A DNA stretch of 12,357 bases from Nitrospirota bacterium. Lineage in GTDB: Bacteria > Nitrospirota > Thermodesulfovibrionia > Thermodesulfovibrionales > Magnetobacteriaceae. The notes beneath the pieces are model-generated. The model ran no database searches, was not told where the DNA came from, and saw nothing but the letters and a program-made list of their open reading frames with translations. This document shows positions 1 to 6,911 of the stretch, piece by piece. Both the position numbers and the translations under genes were made by a program. The stretch covers positions 1 to 12,357 of the forward strand of contig JADGAE010000029.1 of NCBI GenBank assembly GCA_015232165.1, read 5' to 3'. Within the stretch, counting starts at the first letter, position 1. Each line of letters starts with the position of its first letter.

Positions 1-758
1 CCGGTATGAACGACCACGTGGCCAAGCCCATAGACCCCGATGAGCTTTTTGACCGTCTGCTGAGGTGGATACCGCCGCTGAGTAAGCCTGCTATGGTGAA
101 AACTGCTGCCGTAGTGCCTGACGTAACCGTCGCACCCGCCATGGCCGACGACCAACTTGCCCCCCTGTACGCCATAGACGGTCTGGACGTGAAAAATGCA
201 CTCAAACGCGTACTTGGCAAACCGGCCTCGTATCTGTCGTTGTTAAGGAAGTTTGTCGCGGGGCAGGGCAACTCCCCTGATGAGATCAACAATGCCCTCT
301 CCGAGGGGCGCCGCAACGACGCCGAGCGCATCGCCCACACGGCCAAGGGTACGGCTGGAAACATTGGGGCATTGCCGGTGCAGCAAAGCGCCGCAAAACT
401 TGAGGCCGCTATCAAACACAACGAACCGGAGGATGAAGTACAACGCCTGTGTGATGACTTTGCCCGAGTGCTCCAGGGGTTCATCCTGGCCATAAACGAC
501 GTAATGCCTCAGGAGAATGGTAAGGCTGTAGCAGAGGCGGTTGATATAAACTTACTCATCCCGGTTATCTCAAAACTGGAGAAACTACTCTCCGAGGACG
601 ACTCCGAGGCGGCAGACGTATTTTCGGAATCCGCAGGACTTCTGCGTGCCGCATTCAAGGGGGATGCCCCCAGGATCGAAAACGCCATACAAAACTTTGA
701 CTTTGAACAGGCGCTCTCCGTACTTGCCCGTGCAAAGGAAGCCCTAAAGATTACGTAA
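1..758 (+). CDS. C-terminal part of hybrid histidine kinase / response regulator with Hpt domain (5' truncated by window)
   Basis: The reading frame is open to the left edge (codon 3-5 is Gly), so the true start lies outside the window. The first visible residues, MNDHVAKPIDPDEL, are the end of a receiver (REC) domain, with the conserved Lys-Pro of its last beta strand. A Pro/Ala-rich linker follows (about residues 24-55 counted from the first Met at position 6). Next is an Hpt phosphotransfer domain (about 58-165) with the motif AHTAKGTAGNIGA; His111 (codon 336-338) is the expected phospho-acceptor. The tail (about 175-250) is a helical segment commonly seen at the end of such proteins. By family knowledge, the Hpt histidine passes phosphate between receiver domains in a multistep phosphorelay in the cytoplasm. 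The kinase core and any sensor domain are not visible. The gene ends convergently with the chemoreceptor gene. The family call is firm; the signal and output are unknown. Confidence 0.88.
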   Translation, partial: GMNDHVAKPIDPDELFDRLLRWIPPLSKPAMVKTAAVVPDVTVAPAMADDQLAPLYAIDGLDVKNALKRVLGKPASYLSLLRKFVAGQGNSPDEINNALSEGRRNDAERIAHTAKGTAGNIGALPVQQSAAKLEAAIKHNEPEDEVQRLCDDFARVLQGFILAINDVMPQENGKAVAEAVDINLLIPVISKLEKLLSEDDSEAADVFSESAGLLRAAFKGDAPRIENAIQNFDFEQALSVLARAKEALKIT

Positions 759-836
759 TAGCTCCGAGGGATGGCCCACTCCAGACAGCCTGTTGAGTTT
801 ACACTCGGCAAAAGAGGAATACTCATTGATTGATCG

Positions 837-962
837 TATCCTATTTATATTTCATGGTAACCATACTGTTACGCATCCTGGATTTCTGGTCAAGCCAGGA
901 ATGACACAATTGGAAAACGGCTGTAACTGTCATTCCTGAGAAACATGTCCCTGGCTTGAACA
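837..962. repeat. Dispersed intergenic repeat, family A, copy 1
   Basis: About 125 bp matches the reverse complement of 6728-6870 with only scattered differences. The core is a palindrome: perfect 11-bp arms at 896-906 (CAGGAATGACA) and 928-938 (TGTCATTCCTG) around a 21-nt centre. Further partial inverted segments lie outside it (CTGGATT and CAGGAATCCA). This resembles the large class of REP/MITE-like intergenic palindromes built on 'GTCATTCC...GGAATCCA'. It has no coding capacity, so it would depend on a trans-acting enzyme if it is mobile. Confidence 0.8.
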
Positions 963-1016
963 GGGAGCAGGAATCCATGCCTTTAAACCACAAAATTAAT
1001 TTTGCCATGTTTTTTA

Positions 1017-1039
1017 AAGAGGATACGATTGATCCTCTT
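1017..1039 (-). terminator. Hairpin downstream of the chemoreceptor gene, possible terminator
   Basis: A perfect 8-bp stem (1017-1024 with 1032-1039, loop of 7 nt) lies 15 nt past the chemoreceptor stop codon on the minus strand. After the stem that strand reads T then A-rich sequence, so the U-tract of an intrinsic terminator is missing. Its position between convergent genes is the main argument for a role in 3'-end formation. Confidence 0.3.
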
Positions 1040-1053
1040 ATTGATCCTCGGCC

Positions 1054-2943
1054 CTATTCGGTCTTAAAGAACGTCACCGAGCGTTGTAGTTGCTGTGCGT
1101 ACCCCGCCAGTGTCTCTGCCGTGGACGACACCTCCTGGGCGGTGTTGGCGTTTTGTTGCACCACCTTATCCAGTTGCTGGATGGCCTTGTTTATCTGTTC
1201 CGCGCCGATATCCTGTTCCTTGCTGGATACCGTGATCTCCTCTACCAGAGCGGCAGTTTTTTCTATGTCAGGCACGAGCTTGTCCAGCATCTTGCCAGTT
1301 GACTCGGCTATCTTAATGCTTGAAACGGATAGTTCGTTGATCTGTGCTGCGGCCTCCTGACTACGCTCTGCCAGCTTTCTGACCTCCGCCGAAACAACGG
1401 CAAAGCCCTTGCCAAACTCGCCGGCCCTGGCTGACTCTATGGCCGCATTAAGGGCCAACAGGTTCGTCTTGCGCGCGATCTCGTCTATGATGGATATCTT
1501 TTCGGCTATCTGTTTTATGGCGACAACGCTCTGTGAAACGGCCTTGCCCGCCTCCCGTGCCTCACCAACAAGCTCACGGGCTATCTTTTCGGTCTGTTGG
1601 GCGTTGGCGGCATTCCTTTTTATGTTGGATGCCATCTCCTCCATCGACGACGACGTCTCCTCTATAGAGGCTGCCTGCTCCACCGCACCCTCGGAGGTCT
1701 GCGAAGCCGAGGACATCAGATCCTGACTGCCCATTGATACGCTGTTGGATGACTCCTTTACCTCCGATACAATGGCCCTGAGATTATGTACCATTTCCTT
1801 TATGGCGGCATACAAGCCCGTCTGCCCGGCGCCATTATTATTGCCTTTGGCTGTAAAATCAATGGTCAGGTCGCCGTCGGCAATCCTCTTGGTAATGTCC
1901 ACAACCACACGCGGCTCACCCCCTAATTGTCTCAAGATGCCATTAATAACCACGTAGGCCATAAAGACCGATACCGCCAAGACCACTACCGTCAACAACA
2001 CATATAGCACAAGCTCGGTCTTTGCCCATGTCTGGAGACTATGCGCCTTCGTGTTGAGGTCGCGTGAGAGCCGGTCCTCTACCTCTTTTAACAGATTTAT
2101 CTTATCCGTCATCGCCTTGAACCAGTACACGGCATCTATCCCAAAATCTCCAACGGCGGCCTTTTCAAAGGCAACCTTTCTCATCTTCTCCACTTCCTCC
2201 ACGACGGGTCCTGCCACCTTGTCCGCATAAAACTGCCGGTGCTCCTTGTCGGCCAACGAAAGGAAGGACTTCATATATGTCTCCTGAGCCGAGACCAGAA
2301 AACAGTACTTGACAAACATCCCGGGGGCAAATGCCTTGGCACCAAACGTATTACTCAGAACAGCCCTCTCCTGCCCTGCACGCTCCTTTGCCTGCAGAAA
2401 GTTGACGTAGGCAATTGCAATTGCAGATAGCTCCGCGTTACTGCTCATTTTACCAATCCTGGTTACGACGCTTAAGAGATCGGCTATCGTGCCGGTGTAA
2501 TACGCAATGGCGTCACTGCCTGATATCTTAAGCCCCCCTACCAGCTCCCTTTTGTCCGCAAGCTGCTGCAACTGTTTTACTGCCGCATCCATTTCGGTCT
2601 TAAAGCCGGCAGTGTGTGTGCCCTTGACGTTGCCGGCCTCAAAGGCCGTCAGCTCCTTCAACCGCTTGTCGGTGTCTGCGTAGCGCTCCTTAATATCCGT
2701 GCCAAACTTGGTACCCTTGCTACCAAGAAACCCTGCCGATGTACCCCGCTCCTTTTGAAGCTCGTGTACCAAGGCGCTTATCTTTACGGCAAGTTCGGAC
2801 ATGGTCTGCATAGCCCCCATCTGTTGGGCCACCCTATACTTATTGACCACCTCGCTGATTGAAAGGTAAGACAGACTCAAAAGCGGCAACACCAATATAA
2901 TAATGAGCTTGTTTCTAAATCTCGCGTCCTCTAAAAATCTCAT
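1054..2943 (-). CDS. Methyl-accepting chemotaxis protein with NIT-type periplasmic sensor domain
   Basis: This is a complete 629-residue transmembrane chemoreceptor. TM1 is at about residues 13-30. The periplasmic domain (about 45-290) starts with [21 protein letters not shown], the hallmark of the nitrate/nitrite-sensing NIT family. TM2 is at about 311-333, followed by a HAMP domain (about 333-390, with GGEP and [10 protein letters not shown]). The long coiled-coil signalling domain contains [20 protein letters not shown] (488-507) and the [15 protein letters not shown] tip that binds CheA and CheW. The C-terminus (SVTFFKTE) has no CheR/CheB-tethering pentapeptide. The ATG at 2943 is supported by an AGGAGG Shine-Dalgarno at 2955-2950, six nt away. 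By family knowledge it relays ligand occupancy to the CheA kinase to bias flagella or type IV pili. Nitrate as ligand is inferred only from the domain family. No che genes lie nearby, so it is an orphan receptor here. Confidence 0.93.
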   Translation of the reverse strand: MRFLEDARFRNKLIIILVLPLLSLSYLSISEVVNKYRVAQQMGAMQTMSELAVKISALVHELQKERGTSAGFLGSKGTKFGTDIKERYADTDKRLKELTAFEAGNVKGTHTAGFKTEMDAAVKQLQQLADKRELVGGLKISGSDAIAYYTGTIADLLSVVTRIGKMSSNAELSAIAIAYVNFLQAKERAGQERAVLSNTFGAKAFAPGMFVKYCFLVSAQETYMKSFLSLADKEHRQFYADKVAGPVVEEVEKMRKVAFEKAAVGDFGIDAVYWFKAMTDKINLLKEVEDRLSRDLNTKAHSLQTWAKTELVLYVLLTVVVLAVSVFMAYVVINGILRQLGGEPRVVVDITKRIADGDLTIDFTAKGNNNGAGQTGLYAAIKEMVHNLRAIVSEVKESSNSVSMGSQDLMSSASQTSEGAVEQAASIEETSSSMEEMASNIKRNAANAQQTEKIARELVGEAREAGKAVSQSVVAIKQIAEKISIIDEIARKTNLLALNAAIESARAGEFGKGFAVVSAEVRKLAERSQEAAAQINELSVSSIKIAESTGKMLDKLVPDIEKTAALVEEITVSSKEQDIGAEQINKAIQQLDKVVQQNANTAQEVSSTAETLAGYAQQLQRSVTFFKTE

Positions 2944-3043
2944 GACATACCTCCTAATTTATAGTCCCATATCATACCAAAAACAAATTACTTCTTGCTG
3001 TAAAAAATCCTGTGATGATATGTATAGCACGGTTCAAAAAAGA

Positions 3044-3112
3044 AAGGGGCGGCTCCGCCCCCCTTCAGAACCCCCTGCAAGGGGGCCGGCCCCCTTGACC
3101 CCTTTATACGCA
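3044..3112 (+). repeat. G+C-rich dispersed repeat, family C, copy 1
   Basis: It consists of two strong palindromes: GGGGCGG-ct-CCGCCCC (3046-3061) and the perfect 18-bp AAGGGGGCCGGCCCCCTT (3079-3096), joined by 'ttcagaaccccctgc'. The same modules recur inverted at 6513-6622 and again at 12294-12357. This copy lacks the roughly 21-nt 'tcgcatagcgacgttaccgcg' segment that the other two carry inside the first palindrome. The surrounding DNA is A+T-rich, so the element stands out in composition. Confidence 0.75.
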
Positions 3113-3194
3113 TTTTTATTACCACTTGTTATCCACCAAAAATTTATGCACCCAAAGATAATGGCAGGGCAATCGCATTTGAAATTCACCGTAC

Positions 3195-3222
3195 TTGACA
3201 AACATATCAAGGATGCTATAAG
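3195..3222 (+). promoter_or_regulatory. Sigma70-type promoter for the NHL-repeat protein gene
   Basis: A consensus -35 TTGACA (3195-3200) is followed after 16 nt by TATAAG (3217-3222), five of six matches to the -10 consensus. Transcription would begin near 3229, giving a leader of about 90 nt before the ATG at 3321. This is the best promoter-like pair I see in the window. It lies downstream of repeat C, so the repeat does not appear to supply it. Confidence 0.6.
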
Positions 3223-3273
3223 GTAGTATATGGTATGGGGTGTGAAATCGTCAAATAGCTTATGTGAGCGCCT

Positions 3274-3294
3274 TTATGCTGTCTATCAGCATAA
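3274..3294 (+). promoter_or_regulatory. Hairpin in the leader of the NHL-repeat protein gene
   Basis: TTATGCTG (3274-3281) and CAGCATAA (3287-3294) form a perfect 8-bp stem with a 5-nt loop. It lies about 15 nt before the ribosome binding site and inside the predicted transcript. It could stabilise the mRNA 5' end or affect translation. No riboswitch family is recognised. Confidence 0.35.
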
Positions 3295-3320
3295 TATTCT
3301 TAATTGCTGGGGGTGTGAAA

Positions 3321-6300
3321 ATGAGTAATAGTAATAAAAGCACGAAATGGATATTATTAACTTTGACGGCAATATTTTTGATGTTGTCAGTCAACAAGGT
3401 GGAAGCTGAACCTGCCCAGAGGTATAAGGAGTGGCTGCAGAACAGCCGCCATATAAAGAGCAGGATCAAAGGCATAGCAAGGCACAATACGACAGCTCAC
3501 GCGCCTAAGGCAACGGATGCCGAAACGTATAATTTTGTTACCAGGTGGGGTGCCTGTACGGAAGACGGGTGTTTTAATCTACCATTGAGCATAGCTGTTG
3601 ACAAATCAAAAAACGTCTATATAGTAGATTCTGACAATAATCGTATTCAAAAGTTTAGCCCAACCGGTAAGTTTATTACCAAATGGGGTAGTGAGGGGGA
3701 AAATGATGGCGAGTTTTCTTTGCCGGAGGGTATAACGATTGACTCCTCGGGCAATGTCTATGTCGCCGATAGTGGCAACAATCGTATCCAGAAGTTTGAC
3801 CCTGATGGCAAGTTTATTACCTCGTGGGGTATTAATGGCACCGGAGATGGTGAATTCGACTCCCCATCCGGCATAGCCGTTGACACCTCCGGCAATGTCT
3901 ATGTCACTGATTGGTACAATAACCGTGTCCAGAAGTTTGACCCTACCGGTAAGTTTATTACCAAGTGGGGCAACTATGGCAGCGGCAATGGCCAGTTTGA
4001 TACACCAAACGGCATAGCGACAGATTCAACCGGTAATGTCTATGTCACTGATACATGGAATAGTAACATCCAGAAGTTTGACCCTAATGGCAAGTTTATT
4101 ACCAAGTGGGGCAGTAAGGGCAGCGGAGATGGCCAGTTTTCCAATCCCATTGGTATAGCGATAGACCCATCCGGCAACATCTACGTCAATGATTGGTCTA
4201 ACAATCGAGTCCAGAAACTTGACCCTACCGGACAATTTCTCGATAAGTGGGGCTCCAAGGGCAGCGGGGATGGCAAGCTAAGGGGGCCCGAAGGCATTGC
4301 CATTGACTCTTCAGGGCATATATATATATCTAACGGCCTTGACTCCCGTGTCCAGAAGTTCACTTCAAAGGGGAGGTTTATCATGAAGTTAGGCCTGGAC
4401 GGGGACGGGGCCGGGCAATTTGCCACCCCATATGGTATAGCAGTGGACTCGGCGGTGAATGTTTATGTTGCCGACACCTTTAATAATCGCATCCAGAAGT
4501 TTGCATCAAACGGTGCCTTTATTGCCAAATGGGATGTTGAGGGCAGCGCGGACGGCCAATTTGAAGGACCGCGAAATATTGCAATCGACTCCTCCGATAA
4601 CGTCTACGTAGTAGATGCTGATAATCATCGTATCCAGAAGTTTGATCCCAACGGCAAGTTTATCACCAAATGGGGCACCAAGGGCAGTGGGGATGGCCAG
4701 TTGTACTTGCCGTATGCAGTTGCGGTTGACGCCTCTGGCAATGTCTATGTCACCGACTGGTATAACAATCGAGTTCAGAAGTTTGACTCTAACGGTGAGT
4801 TTATCGCCAAGTGGGGCAGCAGGGGTAACGGGGATGGCAGATTTTACGGGCCAAGGGGTATAGCGATCGATTCCTCCGCTAACGTTTATGTGGTAGATTC
4901 CGATAACTACCGTATTCAAAAGTTTGACCCTAACGGTAAGTTTATAACCAAATGGGGTATCGAGGGACCCAATGATGGTCAATTCTATCTACCGGAGGGG
5001 ATAGCGGTGGATTCCTATGATAAGGTCTATGTCGCCGATTTTTACAACAACCGTATCCAGAAGTTTGACTCTGCCGGTAATTTTATCACCAAGTGGGGTA
5101 CTTATGGCAGCGGCAACGGTCAGTTTTATGATCCCGCAAGCATAGCAATAGACCGTAATGGTAACGTGTTTGTAGCCGACCTGTATAACAATCGCATTCA
5201 GAAGTTTTCTACAAACGTTACGTCTGTTTTGCCTCCCCGGACACCTAAAGGTCTCAAGGCCTTTCACGCAACCGGCGGCCTTAGCTTGAGTTGGGACGCC
5301 GACCACAACGCAACGTACTATGTCCTGTACTACGGCAACGACAAGTCCGTGACTATAACGGACTACAAAGGCGGTATAATCTCCGTCAGGGACGATTTCT
5401 ACCAGAGGGGTAATAACACCGGTCAGACCTACGTCTACACGATGAAGGCATGTAACAGTGCCGGTTGCAGTGCGGCGTCTGACATATTAACACGGACGTT
5501 TACACGGGTCGTGTTCAACGGCGATTTCGACGGTGACGGCAAGAGAGACGTCATATGGCGCCATGCCCAAACGGGGGAAATTGTCATATGGTTGATGGAT
5601 GGCAATACAATCAGGTCTTTTGCAAGCCTTGGCACCCTGGACCTCAACTGGCAGATACAGGGCATCGGCGACTTCAACAAGGACGGCAAGGCCGACATCC
5701 TCTGGCGTCATATCAAGACCGGCGAGGTGGTTATCTGGCTGATGAACGGCACCGCAATTGCCAATAAGCAAGGCGTTGCACCCGCTTGCGCAATGAAATC
5801 AAAAGAGACTTCCAATGTTGGCACCAAAAACGCCCCGATGGTAATCGACCCCAACTGGCAAATAGACGGTATTGGAGATTTCAACGGTGACGGCATGAGC
5901 GATATCATATGGGGCAATGGTCAAACGGGAGAAGTGGCCGTCTGGACAATGGATGGAACAAATGTCAGCTCTTATCAGAGTGTCGCAAACGTAGCCTCCA
6001 ACTGGCAGGTACAGGGCATTGGCACCTTCAACGACAAACACAAGAGTGATATCGTATGGCGTAACGTCGAATCTGGCGATGTAGCCATCTGGCACATGGA
6101 CGGTGCATCTATTTCCAGTGTAAGCAGCCCTGCAACTGCGGGTACAAACTGGCAGATCGGAGGGGTTGGGGATGTCAACGGTGACGGCTATAGCGACATC
6201 ATCTGGAATGACGTCAACAGCGGCGACTTCTACACCTGGAATATGGGCAGTAACGGCGAAATCTTATCGAGCAGCGGCTTTATGGCAAGGAGTGTTCCGG

Positions 6301-6494
6301 ACAACTGGAAGATGATAGGTACCGGAAATTTTCATGGCAGTGGCGGCCAACCAAAGGCACGCCAGGAGGGTTCTAACATACCAATAGACACACTTTGGCA
6401 GGACACATCTTCCGGTGACGTCTACATTTGGGGGAGTGATAATAGCTGGGGCCCTGTGACCAACGGTCTGCCTTACAACTGGTTTAACGAATAA
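3321..6494 (+). CDS. Secreted NHL-repeat / Fn3-like / FG-GAP-like repeat protein
   Basis: This is a 1057-residue exported protein. I chose ATG 3321 because it gives a clean Sec signal peptide (Lys-containing n-region, WILLTLTAIFLML core, cleavage near VEA|EP at residue 29) and has GGGGGTG at 3309-3315. In-frame GTG 3264 and ATG 3276 would add a second hydrophobic stretch. Residues about 70-630 are twelve NHL repeats of about 47 residues, each ending in a variant of NNRIQKFDPNGKFITKWG, consistent with two six-bladed beta-propellers. Residues about 636-730 resemble an Fn3 domain. Residues about 732-1057 hold six FG-GAP/VCBS-like units with Ca-binding-like DxDxDG loops (e.g. GDFDGDGKRDVIW) and a WLMNG motif; the fourth and sixth are degenerate. 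No enzyme motif, LPXTG signal or C-terminal anchor is visible. A role in extracellular or surface binding is inferred from the architecture. Confidence 0.88.
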   Translation: MSNSNKSTKWILLTLTAIFLMLSVNKVEAEPAQRYKEWLQNSRHIKSRIKGIARHNTTAHAPKATDAETYNFVTRWGACTEDGCFNLPLSIAVDKSKNVYIVDSDNNRIQKFSPTGKFITKWGSEGENDGEFSLPEGITIDSSGNVYVADSGNNRIQKFDPDGKFITSWGINGTGDGEFDSPSGIAVDTSGNVYVTDWYNNRVQKFDPTGKFITKWGNYGSGNGQFDTPNGIATDSTGNVYVTDTWNSNIQKFDPNGKFITKWGSKGSGDGQFSNPIGIAIDPSGNIYVNDWSNNRVQKLDPTGQFLDKWGSKGSGDGKLRGPEGIAIDSSGHIYISNGLDSRVQKFTSKGRFIMKLGLDGDGAGQFATPYGIAVDSAVNVYVADTFNNRIQKFASNGAFIAKWDVEGSADGQFEGPRNIAIDSSDNVYVVDADNHRIQKFDPNGKFITKWGTKGSGDGQLYLPYAVAVDASGNVYVTDWYNNRVQKFDSNGEFIAKWGSRGNGDGRFYGPRGIAIDSSANVYVVDSDNYRIQKFDPNGKFITKWGIEGPNDGQFYLPEGIAVDSYDKVYVADFYNNRIQKFDSAGNFITKWGTYGSGNGQFYDPASIAIDRNGNVFVADLYNNRIQKFSTNVTSVLPPRTPKGLKAFHATGGLSLSWDADHNATYYVLYYGNDKSVTITDYKGGIISVRDDFYQRGNNTGQTYVYTMKACNSAGCSAASDILTRTFTRVVFNGDFDGDGKRDVIWRHAQTGEIVIWLMDGNTIRSFASLGTLDLNWQIQGIGDFNKDGKADILWRHIKTGEVVIWLMNGTAIANKQGVAPACAMKSKETSNVGTKNAPMVIDPNWQIDGIGDFNGDGMSDIIWGNGQTGEVAVWTMDGTNVSSYQSVANVASNWQVQGIGTFNDKHKSDIVWRNVESGDVAIWHMDGASISSVSSPATAGTNWQIGGVGDVNGDGYSDIIWNDVNSGDFYTWNMGSNGEILSSSGFMARSVPDNWKMIGTGNFHGSGGQPKARQEGSNIPIDTLWQDTSSGDVYIWGSDNSWGPVTNGLPYNWFNE
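3537..5210 (+). repeat. Twelve in-frame NHL repeats encoded in tandem
   Basis: Twelve units of about 140 nt each encode Gly-Ile-Ala-Ile/Val-Asp ... Asn-Val-Tyr-Val ... Asn-Asn-Arg-Ile-Gln-Lys-Phe. Segments such as 'cagaagtttgaccctaa' recur almost unchanged, while the positions after 'WG' and the dipeptide before NNR vary between units. Units four and six are the most diverged (NSNIQKF, DSRVQKF). This is a protein-coding array and not a CRISPR. Confidence 0.85.
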
Positions 6495-6512
6495 GTACAT
6501 GAATAAGAATGA

Positions 6513-6622
6513 TGGGGTCAAGGGGACTGGTCCCCTTGCAGGGGAGGTCAAGGAGGGGCGCGGTAACGTCGCTGTGCGAGCGGAGCCGCCCTCCTTGTAG
6601 GGGGTCAGGGGGCGAAGCCCCC
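6513..6622 (-). repeat. G+C-rich dispersed repeat, family C, copy 2 (inverted)
   Basis: Read on the minus strand, it carries the family C modules in the same order as copy 1 plus the additional roughly 21-nt segment also found in copy 3 (core at 6555-6591). It contains several hairpins: 6520-6526 with 6531-6537, and GGGGGC-gaa-GCCCCC at 6608-6622. The first stem starts 25 nt after the upstream stop codon and might double as a terminator, but no U-tract follows. Confidence 0.75.
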
Positions 6623-6678
6623 ATCCTTAAGTAACCCATGACTTTTTGATGCACCCCTTAAAAGGAGAAGATATTATA

Positions 6679-6777
6679 ATGATAGGGTTAGAGGCTAAGA
6701 TAAGGCAGCTTCCAGATAATTTACAGAGTTCAAGCCAGGGACATGGTTCAGGCCGGGGACATGTTTCGCAGGAATGA
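6679..6777 (+). pseudogene. Truncated small gene, N-terminus resembling DUF2281-type antitoxins, cut by repeat A'
   Basis: ATG 6679 is preceded by AAAGGAG (6661-6667). The first 16 codons read MIGLEAKIRQLPDNLQ, the pattern with which short DUF2281-like antitoxins begin (a helix, then Leu-Pro, followed in intact members by an 'EVLDFIEFL'-like helix). After codon 16 the likeness stops and the frame runs into repeat A' (from about 6728), translating it as a Ser/Gly/His-rich tail to a stop at 6775-6777. The break and the repeat boundary coincide within a few bases, so insertion of the repeat into an antitoxin gene is a reasonable reading. No toxin gene follows. The family match rests on 16 residues, so confidence is modest. 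Confidence 0.35.
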
Positions 6778-6870
6778 CAGTTACAGCCGTTTTCCAAGTG
6801 TGTCATTCCTGGCTTGACCATGAATCCAGGACGCGTAAAGGTATAGTTACCATGAAATATAAAGAAGATA
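6728..6870. repeat. Dispersed intergenic repeat, family A, copy 2 (A', inverted relative to copy 1)
   Basis: This matches the reverse complement of 837-962. The same perfect 11-bp arms occur at 6769-6779 and 6801-6811. It carries an extra internal duplication: two tandem versions of 'caagccagggacatg / caggccggggacatg' at about 6731-6765, where copy 1 has one. Its right end lies only about 40 nt upstream of the next gene's start codon. Confidence 0.8.
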
Positions 6871-6896
6871 CCTCAAGATATAACTTAAGCCATTAT

Positions 6897-6903
6897 AAGG
6901 AGG
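6897..6903 (+). promoter_or_regulatory. Ribosome binding site fixing the start of the 1750-residue protein
   Basis: AAGGAGG lies 8 nt before ATG 6912. The frame is open further upstream to an ATG at 6774, but that extension is translated from repeat A' and lacks a ribosome binding site. ATG 6912 also begins directly with a signal peptide. Confidence 0.8.
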
Positions 6904-6911
6904 AGACACAA

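Larger units (their letters stand above)
759..1053. other. Convergent intergenic region
   Basis: This gap between the convergent kinase fragment and chemoreceptor gene holds repeat A (837-962), a perfect 14-bp A+T-rich palindrome (991-1004) and an 8-bp-stem hairpin (1017-1039). I see no credible gene. A 134-codon frame starting at 956 is mostly antisense to the chemoreceptor. Confidence 0.7.
2944..3320. other. Divergent intergenic region between chemoreceptor and NHL-repeat protein genes
   Basis: It holds the chemoreceptor Shine-Dalgarno (2950-2955), G+C-rich repeat C copy 1 (3044-3112), a rightward sigma70-like promoter (3195-3222) and a hairpin in the putative leader (3274-3294). No complete gene is apparent. 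A 26-codon frame at 3145-3225 (MHPKIMAGQ...) is discussed in the findings. Confidence 0.7.
6495..6911. other. Repeat-dense intergenic region between the two large secreted-protein genes
   Basis: This 417-nt gap contains family C copy 2 (6513-6622), a 32-codon gene remnant with its own Shine-Dalgarno (6679-6777), family A copy 2 (6728-6870) and the Shine-Dalgarno of the next gene (6897-6903). I see no convincing promoter for the 1750-residue protein; TATAGT at 6842-6847 has no good -35 partner. Confidence 0.7.

Noticed and set aside
956..1360. 134-codon plus-strand frame overlapping repeat A and the chemoreceptor 3' end
   Set aside because: It starts inside the repeat, has no ribosome binding site and runs antisense to the conserved chemoreceptor signalling domain.
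2958..2986. Minus-strand TTGTTT-17 nt-TATAAA as a promoter for the chemoreceptor gene
   Set aside because: Transcription would start at about 2951, inside the Shine-Dalgarno sequence, leaving no usable ribosome binding site.
3264..3320. Upstream GTG (3264) or ATG (3276) starts for the NHL-repeat protein
   Set aside because: They would place a second hydrophobic segment before a well-formed signal peptide. ATG 3321 has a GGGGGTG ribosome binding site and a normal n-region.
4026..4982. Antisense open frames of 69-158 codons within the NHL array
   Set aside because: They lie opposite repeated coding DNA and reflect its codon pattern. They have no ribosome binding sites and no recognisable domains.
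3537..5210. Regular direct repeats that could suggest a CRISPR or satellite array
   Set aside because: Unit length is about 140 nt, the frame is continuously open, and the repeats encode NHL motifs with variation mainly at tolerated positions.
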